Part shown: positions 48,706 through 58,654 of the stretch, in pieces
Layout: each line of letters opens with the position of its first letter
Position numbering within the stretch: position 1 is the stretch's first letter
Source of the DNA: Symbiobacterium sp.
Lineage (GTDB): Bacteria; Bacillota; Sulfobacillia; UBA995; UBA9673
NCBI GenBank assembly: GCA_020725405.1
Contig: DYFB01000077.1
Coordinates: forward strand, 1-62,211
DNA: 62,211 nt
Reading direction: 5' to 3'
Position numbers and translations under genes: made by a program
The notes under the pieces: model-generated
What the model saw: the letters and a program-made list of their open reading frames with translations, nothing else
Told to the model about the DNA's origin: nothing
The model's database searches: none

Positions 48706-49597
48706 CCGGCTTCCTCTCCTCCAGGGCCGCCCCCGGGACGGCCTGGAGGACGACGATGGCCCCCAGGATGAAGACGCAGCCCGCCACCTGGAGAAGGCTC
48801 AGGGCCTCGCCGAGGACGAGGAAGGCCAGAAACCCCGCCCACACCGGCTCGAAGGTGGCCGTGATGATGGCCGAGGTCGCCCCGATGAAGCGGAGCCCGC
48901 TCACGAAGAGACCGAAGGGGAGGGCCCCGGCCGCCACGGCCAGGTAGAGGAAGACGCCCCAGTCCGCGACGGTCCACGGCCGGGCGAGGACGACCCACGG
49001 CGGCCGGAGGACGGCCCAGAAGAGGCTGCCCGCCCCCATCCCCCAGAAGAGGAGGGTCCACGGGTCATACCTCTTCACCCCGAGGCTCCCGGCTACGGTG
49101 GCGAAGGCGAAGGCCGCGGTCGAGGCCAGGGCGGCGAGGAGGCCGACGGTCGTCGTGGCCAGCCCTCCTCCGGCCTGCCCGAGGAGGAGTAGGAGCGAGC
49201 CTCCGAGGGCGAGTCCGAGGACGAGGTAGGTGGCTGGACCGGGCCGCCGGCCCAGGACGAACATCTCGTAGGCGGTGGTTAGGACCGGGGCCAGGTACTG
49301 GATGAAGATGGCCACGGCCACGCTGGTCTGACTGATGGCGAAGTAGTAGGTGAACTGGCTCGCGGTGAGGCCGGCCGTCCCGTAGAGGGCGAGGAAGGGA
49401 AGGTCGGCCATCCGGACCCGGAAAAGGCGGCGGTTGGTCACCGCCAAGCAGGCTCCGATGAGGAGGAAGCCCAGGGTCACCCGGAACTGGACCAGGGTCG
49501 CCGGGTCATGGCTTGGGCTGGCCATGACGTGCTTGGCTACGACTCCTGAGGTCCCCCAGAGGACGGCGGAGGCAAGGACCATGGCGAACCCTCTCAA
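48635..49597 (-). CDS. EamA/DMT-family transporter
   Basis: MVLASAVLWGTSGVVAKHVMA...; 3' end overlaps the convergent acyl-CoA synthetase by ~70 bp. Confidence 0.88.
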   Translation of the reverse strand: MRGFAMVLASAVLWGTSGVVAKHVMASPSHDPATLVQFRVTLGFLLIGACLAVTNRRLFRVRMADLPFLALYGTAGLTASQFTYYFAISQTSVAVAIFIQYLAPVLTTAYEMFVLGRRPGPATYLVLGLALGGSLLLLLGQAGGGLATTTVGLLAALASTAAFAFATVAGSLGVKRYDPWTLLFWGMGAGSLFWAVLRPPWVVLARPWTVADWGVFLYLAVAAGALPFGLFVSGLRFIGATSAIITATFEPVWAGFLAFLVLGEALSLLQVAGCVFILGAIVVLQAVPGAALEERKPASPGEPSRPPPHSPGQRQRPSPG

Positions 49598-49808
49598 TCG
49601 CTGGCTCAGCCCTAACCAGCTCCCCCCGTGCGGCCCCCGGTCGGCTGGTCCGGCCCGGAGGCCGGAACCGGCTCCATCAGGCCCTTGAAGCGGCGTGAAT
49701 GGACGGGTATTTGGCGCGGCCCCCGATAACCCTCCTCCCGGTTCGATAGGTTGTTTCCCCCAGGGGGCGCGGGGAAGACTATCGGCCCGAAGGGGAGGGT
49801 CGAGGCCG

Positions 49809-50312
49809 TTGCGTCACACCGAGATTATCGTCCTGCGCCTTTTCCAGGAGGAGTTCCCGCTCTGCCCGCGGCCGTTCCTGGAGCTCGCCTGCCGCGCCAA
49901 CCGCGGGTTCTGCCGGCCCCGGACGGTCTACCTCGAGGTCCTCGGTCCCGGCCCGAAGAGGCGGGCCGTCGTCGCCCGTCACAAGGTGCGGCCGATATCC
50001 GAGCGCGAGGTCATCGCCGCCGCGGTCTCCCTGGTGCGGCGCGGTCAGGTCCGGCGCATCGCCGGCATCTTCGCCCCCCGGTCCGACGCGGCCCCGGGGT
50101 CGACCTCCTGGCGGATCATGAAGGAGCTCGAGGGGGGGCTCCCGCTCGTGCCCGAGCCCTACCGCGAGCTCTCCCGCCGGGTCGGGGTCCGCGAGGAGGA
50201 GCTCATCGAGAGGATACGGGCCCTCCGGCAGGAGGGCCGGCTCCGCCGGCTCGGCGCCGTCTTCGGGCCGCCCGCCTCGACGCGGCCGGCGGGGAAGGGT
50301 GGGGGAGGGTGA
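49809..50312 (+). CDS. AsnC/Lrp-like protein resembling siroheme decarboxylase (AhbA/AhbB) subunits
   Basis: REEELIERIRALRQEGRLRRLGAVFGP; TTG start 49809 behind GGGAGGG. Confidence 0.6.
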   Translation: MRHTEIIVLRLFQEEFPLCPRPFLELACRANRGFCRPRTVYLEVLGPGPKRRAVVARHKVRPISEREVIAAAVSLVRRGQVRRIAGIFAPRSDAAPGSTSWRIMKELEGGLPLVPEPYRELSRRVGVREEELIERIRALRQEGRLRRLGAVFGPPASTRPAGKGGGG

Positions 50313-50376
50313 GCCTCGAAGATAACCCGAAGTAAGAGGCTTCAGGACCGGCCAGGAGCGGCGGACCCCGGGCAAT

Positions 50377-50466
50377 GAGACGGTTCGCGCCGAGACTGTT
50401 CGCGCCGAGACGGTCCGCGCCGAGGCGGTCCGCGCCGAGGCGGTCCGCGCCCAGACGGTCCGCACC
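50377..50466. repeat. 15-bp tandem repeat, 6 copies, directly upstream of the DUF3870 gene
   Basis: gagacggttcgcgcc / gagactgttcgcgcc / gagacggtccgcgcc / gaggcggtccgcgcc x2 / cagacggtccgcacc. Confidence 0.95.
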
Positions 50467-50478
50467 GGGGGGAGAAGA

Positions 50479-50799
50479 GTGCCCAGAGACGACACCATTT
50501 TCCTGACCGGCTACGCGCGGCTTCCCTCGGGGATAACCGCCTCCCGGCTCTCGGACGTCGTCGGCGTGGGCCTCGAGGTCGAGCCGGGCACCGGACGGAT
50601 CGTCGAGGCCGAGTGCACCCTCGCCACCGCCCTCGCCCGCGAGTTCTTCCGGCGCCTGGTCGTCGGGCGGAGCCTGGAGACCGACTTCCAGGCTATGGTC
50701 AAGACCATCGAGCGGCGCTACCACGGCAGCGCCCAGAAGGCCCTTATCACGGCCCTGAAGACCGTTCTCGACAAATACCAGTCGCGGCGCGACGGCTGA
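50479..50799 (+). CDS. DUF3870-family protein
   Basis: TIFLTGYARLPSGITASRLSDVVGVGLEVEPGTGRIVEAECTLATALAREFFRRLVVG. Confidence 0.85.
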   Translation: MPRDDTIFLTGYARLPSGITASRLSDVVGVGLEVEPGTGRIVEAECTLATALAREFFRRLVVGRSLETDFQAMVKTIERRYHGSAQKALITALKTVLDKYQSRRDG

Positions 50800-50817
50800 G
50801 CCTAGGAGGCCGCCGAC

Positions 50818-51237
50818 ATGACCAGGGAAGTCTCCTCCGGGGGCATCGTCTTCCGCGAGGAGCCCGACCTCGCCTTCCTCATGATCCTCGACGGCTACGG
50901 TCGCTGGACGTTTCCCAAGGGTCTCGTCGAGACGGGCGAGACGTCCGAGGAAGCTGCGGTCCGCGAAGTGGAGGAGGAGACCGGGCTCCGGACCGAGGTC
51001 GCCGGCGAGCTCGGCCAGACCCGCTACGTATACCACCACCCGCGCAAGGGCCGGGTCCACAAGACCGTGACCTTCTACCTCCTCCGTCTTACGGGCGGGT
51101 GCCTCACCCCCCAGACCGGCGAGATAGCCGCGGCCGAGTGGGTCAGCCCCGAGGAGGCCGCCCGGCGGGTGGACTACGAGGGCTACGACCGCCTGGTGGC
51201 CGCGGCCCTGAGGACCCTCGGGCGGACCGGGTATTGA
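50818..51237 (+). CDS. NUDIX hydrolase
   Basis: GLVETGETSEEAAVREVEEETG (Nudix box). Confidence 0.95.
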   Translation: MTREVSSGGIVFREEPDLAFLMILDGYGRWTFPKGLVETGETSEEAAVREVEEETGLRTEVAGELGQTRYVYHHPRKGRVHKTVTFYLLRLTGGCLTPQTGEIAAAEWVSPEEAARRVDYEGYDRLVAAALRTLGRTGY

Positions 51238-51328
51238 TCCGCTTCAGCGGTCCTCCCGACGCCGGCTGCCTGCCTGCGGAGGACTTCGGCGGCCGCCATC
51301 CAATACCCACCCCCGGAGGGATGCGTCC

Positions 51329-52174
51329 ATGCGCGAGCTTGACGTATCAGAGGTGACCCAGGCCGTGGAGGAGCTCTGCATCCAGGCCTGCTACAACCTC
51401 CCCCGGGATGTGGTCGAGGCCCTCGAGGCCGCCCGGAGGAGTGAGGAGTCGGAGGTCGGCCGGGAGATCCTCGACATCTGCATCGAGAACGCCCGGGTGG
51501 CCGCCGAAGAGCAGGTCCCCATCTGCCAGGATACCGGGGTGACCATCGTCTTCCTCGAGCTCGGCCAGGACCTCCACCTCACCGGCGGGGACCTCTACGA
51601 GGCCGTCGCCGAGGGGGTCCGCCGGGGGTACGACAAGGGCTTTCTCCGGAAATCGGTCGTCGCCGATCCTCTCTTCACCCGGAAAAACACCCGTGACAAC
51701 ACCCCGCCCATCATCTACACCGATATCGTCCCGGGCGACCGCCTGCGGGTCGTAGTCGTGCCGAAGGGGACCGGCAGCGAGAACATGAGCGGTCTCAGGA
51801 TGCTCACCCCGGCCGCCGGGGCGGAGGGCGTGAAGCGGTTCATCGTCGAGACGGTCGACAAGGCCGGCTCCAACCCCTGCCCGCCGGTCATCGTCGGCGT
51901 AGGCGTCGGCGGGATGATGGACAAGGCCGCTCTCCTGGCGAAGAAGGCTCTCCTTCGCCGGGTGGGCGAACCCCACCCGGAGCCCGAGGTCGCCCAACTG
52001 GAGCGGGAGACTCTCGTCGAGATAAACAGCCTCGGCATCGGGCCCCAGGGGCTCGGCGGCCGGGCGACGGCCCTCGCCGTCCACATCGAGACCCACCCCA
52101 CGCACATCGGAGCCCTGCCGGTGGCGGTCAACATCCAGTGCCACGCCGCGCGCCACGCCGAGCGCGTGCTGTGA
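51329..52174 (+). CDS. Class I fumarate hydratase, alpha subunit (TtdA-like)
   Basis: EEQVPICQDTGVTIVFLELGQDLHLTGGDLYEAVAEGVRRGYDKGFLRKSVVADPL. Confidence 0.93.
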   Translation: MRELDVSEVTQAVEELCIQACYNLPRDVVEALEAARRSEESEVGREILDICIENARVAAEEQVPICQDTGVTIVFLELGQDLHLTGGDLYEAVAEGVRRGYDKGFLRKSVVADPLFTRKNTRDNTPPIIYTDIVPGDRLRVVVVPKGTGSENMSGLRMLTPAAGAEGVKRFIVETVDKAGSNPCPPVIVGVGVGGMMDKAALLAKKALLRRVGEPHPEPEVAQLERETLVEINSLGIGPQGLGGRATALAVHIETHPTHIGALPVAVNIQCHAARHAERVL

Positions 52175-52190
52175 GGAGGAGGGACGCGAC

Positions 52191-52751
52191 GTGTCCGAGA
52201 CCAAGAAGCTGAAAGCCCCCTTGAGCGAGAGCGACGTCCGGGCCCTCCGGGCCGGTGACCGGGTCCTTGTCTCCGGGACCGTCTACACGGCCCGCGATGC
52301 GGCCCACAAGCGCCTGGTCGAGGCCATCGAGGCCGGCCGGGAGCTTCCCTTCGACCTAGAGGGGCAGCTAATCTACTACGTCGGACCCTGCCCGGCCAAG
52401 CCCGGCCAGGCCCTGGGGTCGTGCGGCCCGACGACCAGCGGGCGGATGGACCCCTACGCTCCGATCCTCCTCGCCCGGGGGCTCCGGGCCATGATCGGCA
52501 AGGGCTCCCGGGCCCCGGCCGTGGTCGAGGCCATGAAGAGGCACGGGGCGGTCTATCTCGCCGCCATCGGCGGAGCTGGGGCCCTCGCCGCCCGGACGGT
52601 CAGGAAGGCCGAGATGGTGGCCTACGAAGACCTCGGACCCGAGGCCGTCCAGCGCCTCGAGGTCGAGGACTTCCCGGCCGTGGTCTGCATCGACGCCGAG
52701 GGGAACGACCTTTACGAGACAGGCCGGGCTCGCTACCGCACGGCCGGATGA
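52191..52751 (+). CDS. Class I fumarate hydratase, beta subunit (TtdB-like)
   Basis: GTVYTARDAAHKRLVEAIEAGRELPFDLEGQLIYYVGPCPAKPGQALGSCGPTTSGRMDPYAP. Confidence 0.93.
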   Translation: MSETKKLKAPLSESDVRALRAGDRVLVSGTVYTARDAAHKRLVEAIEAGRELPFDLEGQLIYYVGPCPAKPGQALGSCGPTTSGRMDPYAPILLARGLRAMIGKGSRAPAVVEAMKRHGAVYLAAIGGAGALAARTVRKAEMVAYEDLGPEAVQRLEVEDFPAVVCIDAEGNDLYETGRARYRTAG

Positions 52752-53183
52752 GGGCCGGCAGACCACCGCCGGCTGACGGCCGGCCGCCCGCCCGACCGGC
52801 GGCCTCTAGCGGCTGACGAGCGGCCTGCCGCGCGAGACCCGGCGGACCGTGGCCCGGTGTGGAGGATTGCGCGTCAGGTGCTATAAGTATAGAGTCATAG
52901 CAGAGACTGTGGCAGGCGCGACCCTCGGTCGGCCGGCCGGGTCCGGCGGCGCGGCCGGGCCCCCCGAGGCCGGCGACCGTTTGACGCTGAAGCCGCTTCG
53001 TTCGTGCCGGCCGGGAAACCCGCGCCTCCTCCCGGCCTTCGGACCAGCGAACGGAACCCGGCGAACGGCTGGAAGACGACTGGCCCGGCTCCCATCGCGG
53101 CGCTCGGGCCGGGCCGGTCCTCGCTTCCGGTTGTTCGCCTTTTTGTCTCCCGCGCAGGACGTGAGAGGAGGATTACGGTCGAG

Positions 53184-54425
53184 ATGGGTCTCAGGGAAGA
53201 CGCCCTGAAGCTCCACAAGGAGAACCAGGGCAAGCTCAAGGTGGTCAGTAAGGTCCCGGTGAGGGACAAGAACGACCTCAGCCTGGCCTACACGCCGGGC
53301 GTGGCCGAGCCCTGCAAGGAGATTCACAAGGACGTCTCGCTGGTCTACGACTACACCAACCGGGGCAACTTCGTCGCCGTGGTCACCGACGGCACGGCCG
53401 TCCTCGGTCTCGGGGATATCGGTCCCGAGGCCGGTTTTCCGGTGATGGAGGGTAAGTGCGTCCTGTTCAAGTGCTTCGCCGGGGTCGACGCCTTCCCGCT
53501 CTGCGTGGCCTCGAAGGATGTCGACGACATCGTCAACACGGTGAAGCTCGTCGCCCCGACCTTCGGCGGGGTGAATCTCGAGGACATCTCCGCGCCGCGC
53601 TGTTTTGAGATCGAGAACCGCCTCAAGAAGGAGACCGACATACCCATCTTCCACGACGACCAGCACGGCACGGCCATCGTCTCGGCTGCGGCCGTTCTTA
53701 ACTCGCTCAAGGTCGTCGGCAAGGGCTTCAAGGACGTCAAGATAGTCATCAACGGAGCGGGCGCCGGCGGGACAGCCGTCTCCAAGATTCTCCTCAGCAT
53801 GGGCGCCGGCGAGATCATCCTCTGCGATACCAAGGGGGCCATCTACGAGGGCCGGACCGAGGGCATGAACTGGGCCAAGGAGGAGATGGCCCGCATGACC
53901 AACCGCGAGCGGGTGAAGACCCTGGCCGAGGCCTTCGTCGGGGCCGACGTTTTCATCGGCCTCTCCGTGGCCGGCGCGGTGAGCCAGGACATGGTCCGCT
54001 CCATGGCCAGGGACCCCGTCGTCCTGGCCATGGCCAACCCGGTCCCGGAGATATTCCCCGACGAGGCCAGGGCGGCCGGGGCCAAGGTCATCGGCACCGG
54101 CCGGTCGGACTTCCCTAACCAGGTGAACAACGTCCTCGCCTTCCCCGGCGTTTTCCGCGGGGCGCTCGACGCCCGGGCGACCGACATCTCCGAAGGGATG
54201 AAGATAGCGGCGGCCCACGCCATCGCCGACCTCATCACCGACGAGGAGCTCAGCCCGGACTACGTCATTCCGAAGCCGATGGACCGGCGCGTGGCTCCGG
54301 CCGTGGCCGAGGCGGTCGCCGCCCAGGCCGTCAAGGAAGGCATAAACCGGGTGGCCGTCGACCCCGAGGAGGTCGCCCGCCGCTGCGAGGAGCTCGTCGA
54401 GAAAGCCAACGCCGAGATAGGGTAG
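53184..54425 (+). CDS. NAD(P)-dependent malic enzyme
   Basis: MGLREDALKLHKENQGKLKVVSKVPVRDKNDLSLAYTPGVAEPCKEI; IFHDDQHGTAIVSAAAVLNSL; the track ORF extends spuriously upstream. Confidence 0.96.
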   Translation: MGLREDALKLHKENQGKLKVVSKVPVRDKNDLSLAYTPGVAEPCKEIHKDVSLVYDYTNRGNFVAVVTDGTAVLGLGDIGPEAGFPVMEGKCVLFKCFAGVDAFPLCVASKDVDDIVNTVKLVAPTFGGVNLEDISAPRCFEIENRLKKETDIPIFHDDQHGTAIVSAAAVLNSLKVVGKGFKDVKIVINGAGAGGTAVSKILLSMGAGEIILCDTKGAIYEGRTEGMNWAKEEMARMTNRERVKTLAEAFVGADVFIGLSVAGAVSQDMVRSMARDPVVLAMANPVPEIFPDEARAAGAKVIGTGRSDFPNQVNNVLAFPGVFRGALDARATDISEGMKIAAAHAIADLITDEELSPDYVIPKPMDRRVAPAVAEAVAAQAVKEGINRVAVDPEEVARRCEELVEKANAEIG

Positions 54426-54521
54426 CCGGCGCAGGCAGTGACCACCGGGCGGGCCTGGCGCGGCCGGGTTCGCCCGGACCGGTGAATCGATGAACGGGAG
54501 ATGAACGGGAGGTGACCCGCT

Positions 54522-54923
54522 TTGTACCGCCCCGTGGCATCACGCGAGGTGCGTTACGCCGACCTCGACCTGTGGCCGTTCAGGATAAAGGCCGGGATGT
54601 GGGCCTGGATACTCCACCGGGTGACGGGGCTCGTAATTGTTTTCTACCTCGTCCTGCATATTTTGGTCATCTCGAGCGTCCTGTGGGGTCCGGGGACGTT
54701 CGACGCCACGATGGACGCCCTGCGCAGGCCCGTCTTCGCCGCCGGCGAGCTCATGCTCGTCGGCGCCGGCCTCTACCACGGGCTGAACGGTATCCGCATC
54801 ATCCTCTTCGACCTGGGGGTCGGGATCCGGCAGCAGAAGGCCTTCTTCGCCGGGGTCCTCGCCCTTTCGGTGGTCGGCTTCGCCTGGGCGGCCAAGGTCT
54901 TCTGGCCCCTTATCTTCGGCTGA
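54522..54923 (+). CDS. sdhC: Succinate dehydrogenase/fumarate reductase cytochrome b subunit
   Basis: AGMWAWILHRVTGLVIVFYLVLHILVI; TTG start behind GGGAGG; upstream of sdhD, sdhA, sdhB. Confidence 0.88.
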   Translation: MYRPVASREVRYADLDLWPFRIKAGMWAWILHRVTGLVIVFYLVLHILVISSVLWGPGTFDATMDALRRPVFAAGELMLVGAGLYHGLNGIRIILFDLGVGIRQQKAFFAGVLALSVVGFAWAAKVFWPLIFG

Positions 54924-54938
54924 GGGGGGGATAGGCGC

Positions 54939-55286
54939 ATGAGAGGAGCCAGGGGAGTCTGGGGATGGCTCCTGCAGAGGGTCACGGCCGTCGGTCTGGC
55001 GGTCGTCCTCACCGTCCACCTTTACGTCCTGCACTTCGCCGGGGAACACGCCGTCCTGACCGTGGCCGACGTTTCGGTGCGACTCAGGACGCTGACCTTC
55101 ATCCTGGTCGATTTCGGCCTTCTTGCCTTCGCTCTCTACCACGGCCTCTACGGCCTGAGAAGCGTCATTCTCGATTACACCACGAGGGAGAGCACGGTCC
55201 GGGCGGTCACCGTCGGCCTTTGGGCGCTGGGTTCGATCGCCTTCGTCTACGGTGCGCTGGCTCTCCTACTCCTCATAAAGGGTTAG
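54939..55286 (+). CDS. sdhD: Succinate dehydrogenase membrane anchor subunit
   Basis: GWLLQRVTAVGLAVVLTVHLYVLHF; 3 TM; in sdh operon. Confidence 0.82.
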   Translation: MRGARGVWGWLLQRVTAVGLAVVLTVHLYVLHFAGEHAVLTVADVSVRLRTLTFILVDFGLLAFALYHGLYGLRSVILDYTTRESTVRAVTVGLWALGSIAFVYGALALLLLIKG

Positions 55287-55299
55287 GGGAGGGATACCG

Positions 55300-57009
55300 G
55301 TGATATACCACGAGGTGCTGGTCGTGGGCGGCGGCCTAGCCGGCCTGCGGGCGGCCATCGAAGCCCACGACGCGGGCTGCGAGGTCGCGGTCCTCTCCCG
55401 CGTCCACCCGGTACGCTCGCACTCCGTGGCCGCCCAGGGCGGTATCAACGCCGCGTTGGGGAACCACGAGAAGGCCCAGGACGACAGCCCCGAGCGGCAC
55501 GCCTTCGACACCATCAAGGGTTCGGACTATCTCGCCGACCAGGACGCCGTGGAGATTCTGACGAGCGAGGCTCCGGTCTGCATCTACGAGATGGAGCACT
55601 GGGGGTGCCCGTTCAGCCGGACCGCGGACGGGCGCATCGCCCAGCGGCCCTTCGGCGGGGCCGGCTACCCGCGCACCTGCTATGCGGCGGACAAGACCGG
55701 TCACGCCCTTCTCCACACCATGTACGAACAGACGCTTAAGCGCCGCATCCGGGTCTACGAAGAGTGGCAGGTGGTGAGCCTGGCCGTCGAGGACGGGCGG
55801 TGCTACGGCGTGGTCGCTCTCGACCTCCGGACGGGGGCCCTCGAGGCCGTGGGGGCCGGGGCCGTCATCTTCGCGACCGGCGGGGGCGGTCGCATCTACG
55901 GCAACTCGACCAACAACATCATCAACACCGGGAGCGGCATGGCCGTCGCCTACATGGCCGGCGTGCCCCTGAAGGACATGGAGTTCATCCAGTTCCACCC
56001 GACCTCGCTCTTCGGCAACAACGTCCTCATGACCGAGGGCGCCCGGGGCGAGGGCGGCTACCTCCGGAACGCCCTCGGCGAGCGGTTCATGGAGAAGTAC
56101 GCTCCCCAGGCCATGGAACTCGCCCCGCGGGACATCACCGCCCGGGCCATCCAGACGGAGATCAACGAGGGGCGCGGCTTCCCCGGGGGCTACGTCCACC
56201 TCGACCTCACCCACCTCGGGGCCGAGCGCATCATGGAGCGCCTGCCGGCCATCCGGGACATAGCCATAAACTTCACCGGGGTCGACCCCATCTACGAGCC
56301 GATTCCCATCCAGCCCGGCCAGCACTACTTCATGGGGGGCATAGACACCGACTCCACCGGGGCGACCGAGGTCGCCGGCTTCTACGCCGCCGGCGAGTGC
56401 GCCTGCGTCAGCGTCCACGGGGCGAACCGCCTGGGCGGGAACTCGCTCCTGGAGACCATCGTCTTCGGCCGCATCGCCGGAAGGCACGCCGCCGGCTACG
56501 TCAAGGGCGAGGGCGGGGAGGCGGCCCGAAGCGGCCTGGCGAAGGTCATGGCCCGGGTCCTCGGGGAGACCGAGAAGAAGGTCCTCCGGGTCCTCGAGGC
56601 CGACGGTCCCGAAGACCCGGCCGACCTCCGGGACGAGCTGAGGGAGACCATGTTCAGGACAGTCGGGCTCTTCCGGGACGAGAAGACGATGACCGCCGGC
56701 CTGGAGAAGGTCCACGAGCTCCGCGAGCGCTACCCGCGGATGGGACTGAGGCACCGGGGGCGCCGCTACAACCTTGACTGGGCCCGCAACCTCGAGCTCG
56801 AGGGCATGATCCTCGTGGCCGAGGCTATCGCCGCCGGGGCCCTTGCCCGCCGGGAGAGCCGCGGCTCGCACTTCCGGACCGACGCGAGGGAGCGGGATGA
56901 CGAGAGCTTCCTCAAGCATACCATAGCCCGGCTGACGGGCGACGGGCCCCGGCTCGAGTACCGCCCGGTGACCATCACCAGGTGGGAACCCAAGGCCAGG
57001 ACCTACTGA
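55300..57009 (+). CDS. sdhA: Succinate dehydrogenase/fumarate reductase flavoprotein
   Basis: VVGGGLAGLRAAIEAHDAG; HSVAAQGGINAALGN; FIQFHPTSLFG; GANRLGGNSLLETIVFGRIAG. Confidence 0.96.
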   Translation: MIYHEVLVVGGGLAGLRAAIEAHDAGCEVAVLSRVHPVRSHSVAAQGGINAALGNHEKAQDDSPERHAFDTIKGSDYLADQDAVEILTSEAPVCIYEMEHWGCPFSRTADGRIAQRPFGGAGYPRTCYAADKTGHALLHTMYEQTLKRRIRVYEEWQVVSLAVEDGRCYGVVALDLRTGALEAVGAGAVIFATGGGGRIYGNSTNNIINTGSGMAVAYMAGVPLKDMEFIQFHPTSLFGNNVLMTEGARGEGGYLRNALGERFMEKYAPQAMELAPRDITARAIQTEINEGRGFPGGYVHLDLTHLGAERIMERLPAIRDIAINFTGVDPIYEPIPIQPGQHYFMGGIDTDSTGATEVAGFYAAGECACVSVHGANRLGGNSLLETIVFGRIAGRHAAGYVKGEGGEAARSGLAKVMARVLGETEKKVLRVLEADGPEDPADLRDELRETMFRTVGLFRDEKTMTAGLEKVHELRERYPRMGLRHRGRRYNLDWARNLELEGMILVAEAIAAGALARRESRGSHFRTDARERDDESFLKHTIARLTGDGPRLEYRPVTITRWEPKARTY

Positions 57010-57028
57010 GGAGAAGGGGTGGACCCTA

Positions 57029-57769
57029 GTGGCGAAGCTCGACATCGAGAGAATCCGGCTCAAGGTCTACCGCTTCGACCCTGAGACGGACCGGGAGGCG
57101 CGGATAGACACCCACGACGTCCCCTACGTCGACGGGATGACCGTTCTCGACGCCCTCTTCCATGTTCTTGAAAAGATCGACGGCTCGCTCGCCTTCCGGT
57201 TCTCCTGCCGGGAGGGCATCTGCGGGGCCTGCGCCATGTTCATCAACGGCTCCTATCGTCTGGCCTGCGAGACCCAGGTGGCCCGCGTCCTCCGGGAGGG
57301 GCACCGGGAGCTCCACGTCATGCCCCTGCCGCACCTCCCCGTCATCAAGGACCTCGTCGTGGACATGACCCGCTTCTGGCAGAACTACGAGGCCATCGCC
57401 CCCTGGATAGTGACCAGGACGGCCGACCCGGAGAAGGAGCGCCTCCAGTCCCCGGCGCAGCGGAAACTCATCGACGAGTACGTGGGCTGCATCCTCTGCG
57501 GGTCCTGCTTCTCGTCGTGCCCGTCCGTCTGGACCGGTAGGGAGTACCTCGGGCCGAACGCCATGATGAAGACCTACCGCTGGGTGGTCGACTCGCGCGA
57601 CGACGCGGCGGTCGAGCGGCTCGGTCGGGCGGGGAACGAGAAGGGCGCCTGGCGCTGCCACACCATCTTCAACTGCACCGAGGCCTGCCCGAAGAAGATA
57701 AACCAGACGTCGGCCATCCAGGGGCTCAAGCGACGGACCGTCGCCGCCATGCTGCGCGGGGCGCGATGA
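57029..57769 (+). CDS. sdhB: Succinate dehydrogenase/fumarate reductase iron-sulfur protein
   Basis: FSCREGICGACAMFINGSYRLAC; CILCGSCFSSCPSVW; HTIFNCTEACPKKIN. Confidence 0.96.
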   Translation: MAKLDIERIRLKVYRFDPETDREARIDTHDVPYVDGMTVLDALFHVLEKIDGSLAFRFSCREGICGACAMFINGSYRLACETQVARVLREGHRELHVMPLPHLPVIKDLVVDMTRFWQNYEAIAPWIVTRTADPEKERLQSPAQRKLIDEYVGCILCGSCFSSCPSVWTGREYLGPNAMMKTYRWVVDSRDDAAVERLGRAGNEKGAWRCHTIFNCTEACPKKINQTSAIQGLKRRTVAAMLRGAR

Positions 57770-58623
57770 CGCGCAACCTCCACCGCACTCTTCTCGGCTG
57801 CGGCGTCGTGGTCCTCGTCGTCAGCCTGGGTCTTAACGTCTGGGCGGCCCTGATGATCTCCCGTCTGACTGAGGCCATCGACAAGGTGAAGGCGGCTGCC
57901 GCGAGCCGGGCGGCCGTCCTCGAAGGGCTTCTTGCCGAGCTCAGCGGGGAGGTCGACCGCCTGAAGTCCCCCCCCTGGGTGAGCCGCCTGTCCGAGACCA
58001 TGGACGCGGAGGGCTACGAGCCGGGAGGCCCGGTCCGGGTGACCCTGGCTTGGGCCCTCCTCGAGCTCGACCCCGGGGCCGAGGTGAGGGTCGTTTACAT
58101 GCCGACCGACGACCCGGCCGCCGGCCGCGAGGTGAGGGCCCAAGGCGTCGGCGGCCTCAGCTTCACGGTCACCCTCGAACTCCCGCCGGAGACGGACTGG
58201 CAGTACCAGATCGTCGGGGTCGTGGGCGGAGTGCGGCGCGCTTCGGCCGTGCGTCAGCTCGACCTCAGGTCCAGGCTGGGGCCGGGGAAGCTGGCTGTCC
58301 GCCGGACGGTGGCCACAGGCCAGGCCCTGGTCTACGAGGTCAGGCAGGAGCCGGTGCCCCTCCTGGCGGCCCACCGGGTGACGGCGGTCCGGGCAAGCTA
58401 CCGGACCCGGGACGGGGTCGCCCACCTCGTCCAGGTCTACCGCGAAGACGACGAAGCTCCCGGCGGGGACGAGACCGGGGCCCTGCGCTGGGGCCTCTAC
58501 GTCGGAACGGGCCAGCCCGGGGAGCTCACTCTGGAGGTCACCTTCGGCGAGGACCTGACCCGGACGTTCACTCTGGGGTCGGACCTCGACGGGACCGTCG
58601 TCCTGGAGGCGGGCGGCGGGTAG
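57766..58623 (+). CDS. Membrane-anchored protein of unknown function, ATGA-coupled to sdhB
   Basis: N-terminal TM (LGCGVVVLVVSLGLNVWAALMI), coiled segment, extracellular domain. Confidence 0.6.
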   Translation: MTRNLHRTLLGCGVVVLVVSLGLNVWAALMISRLTEAIDKVKAAAASRAAVLEGLLAELSGEVDRLKSPPWVSRLSETMDAEGYEPGGPVRVTLAWALLELDPGAEVRVVYMPTDDPAAGREVRAQGVGGLSFTVTLELPPETDWQYQIVGVVGGVRRASAVRQLDLRSRLGPGKLAVRRTVATGQALVYEVRQEPVPLLAAHRVTAVRASYRTRDGVAHLVQVYREDDEAPGGDETGALRWGLYVGTGQPGELTLEVTFGEDLTRTFTLGSDLDGTVVLEAGGG

Positions 58624-58654
58624 GCTGGGCTCTGAACGTCCTTGCCTAGCAGGC

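Noticed and set aside
52867-52895. Possible promoter upstream of malic enzyme (TTGCGC...TATAAG/TATAGA)
   Set aside because: AT-rich patch is suggestive but spacing and -35 match are poor and it lies ~290 bp from the start; not supported enough to list.
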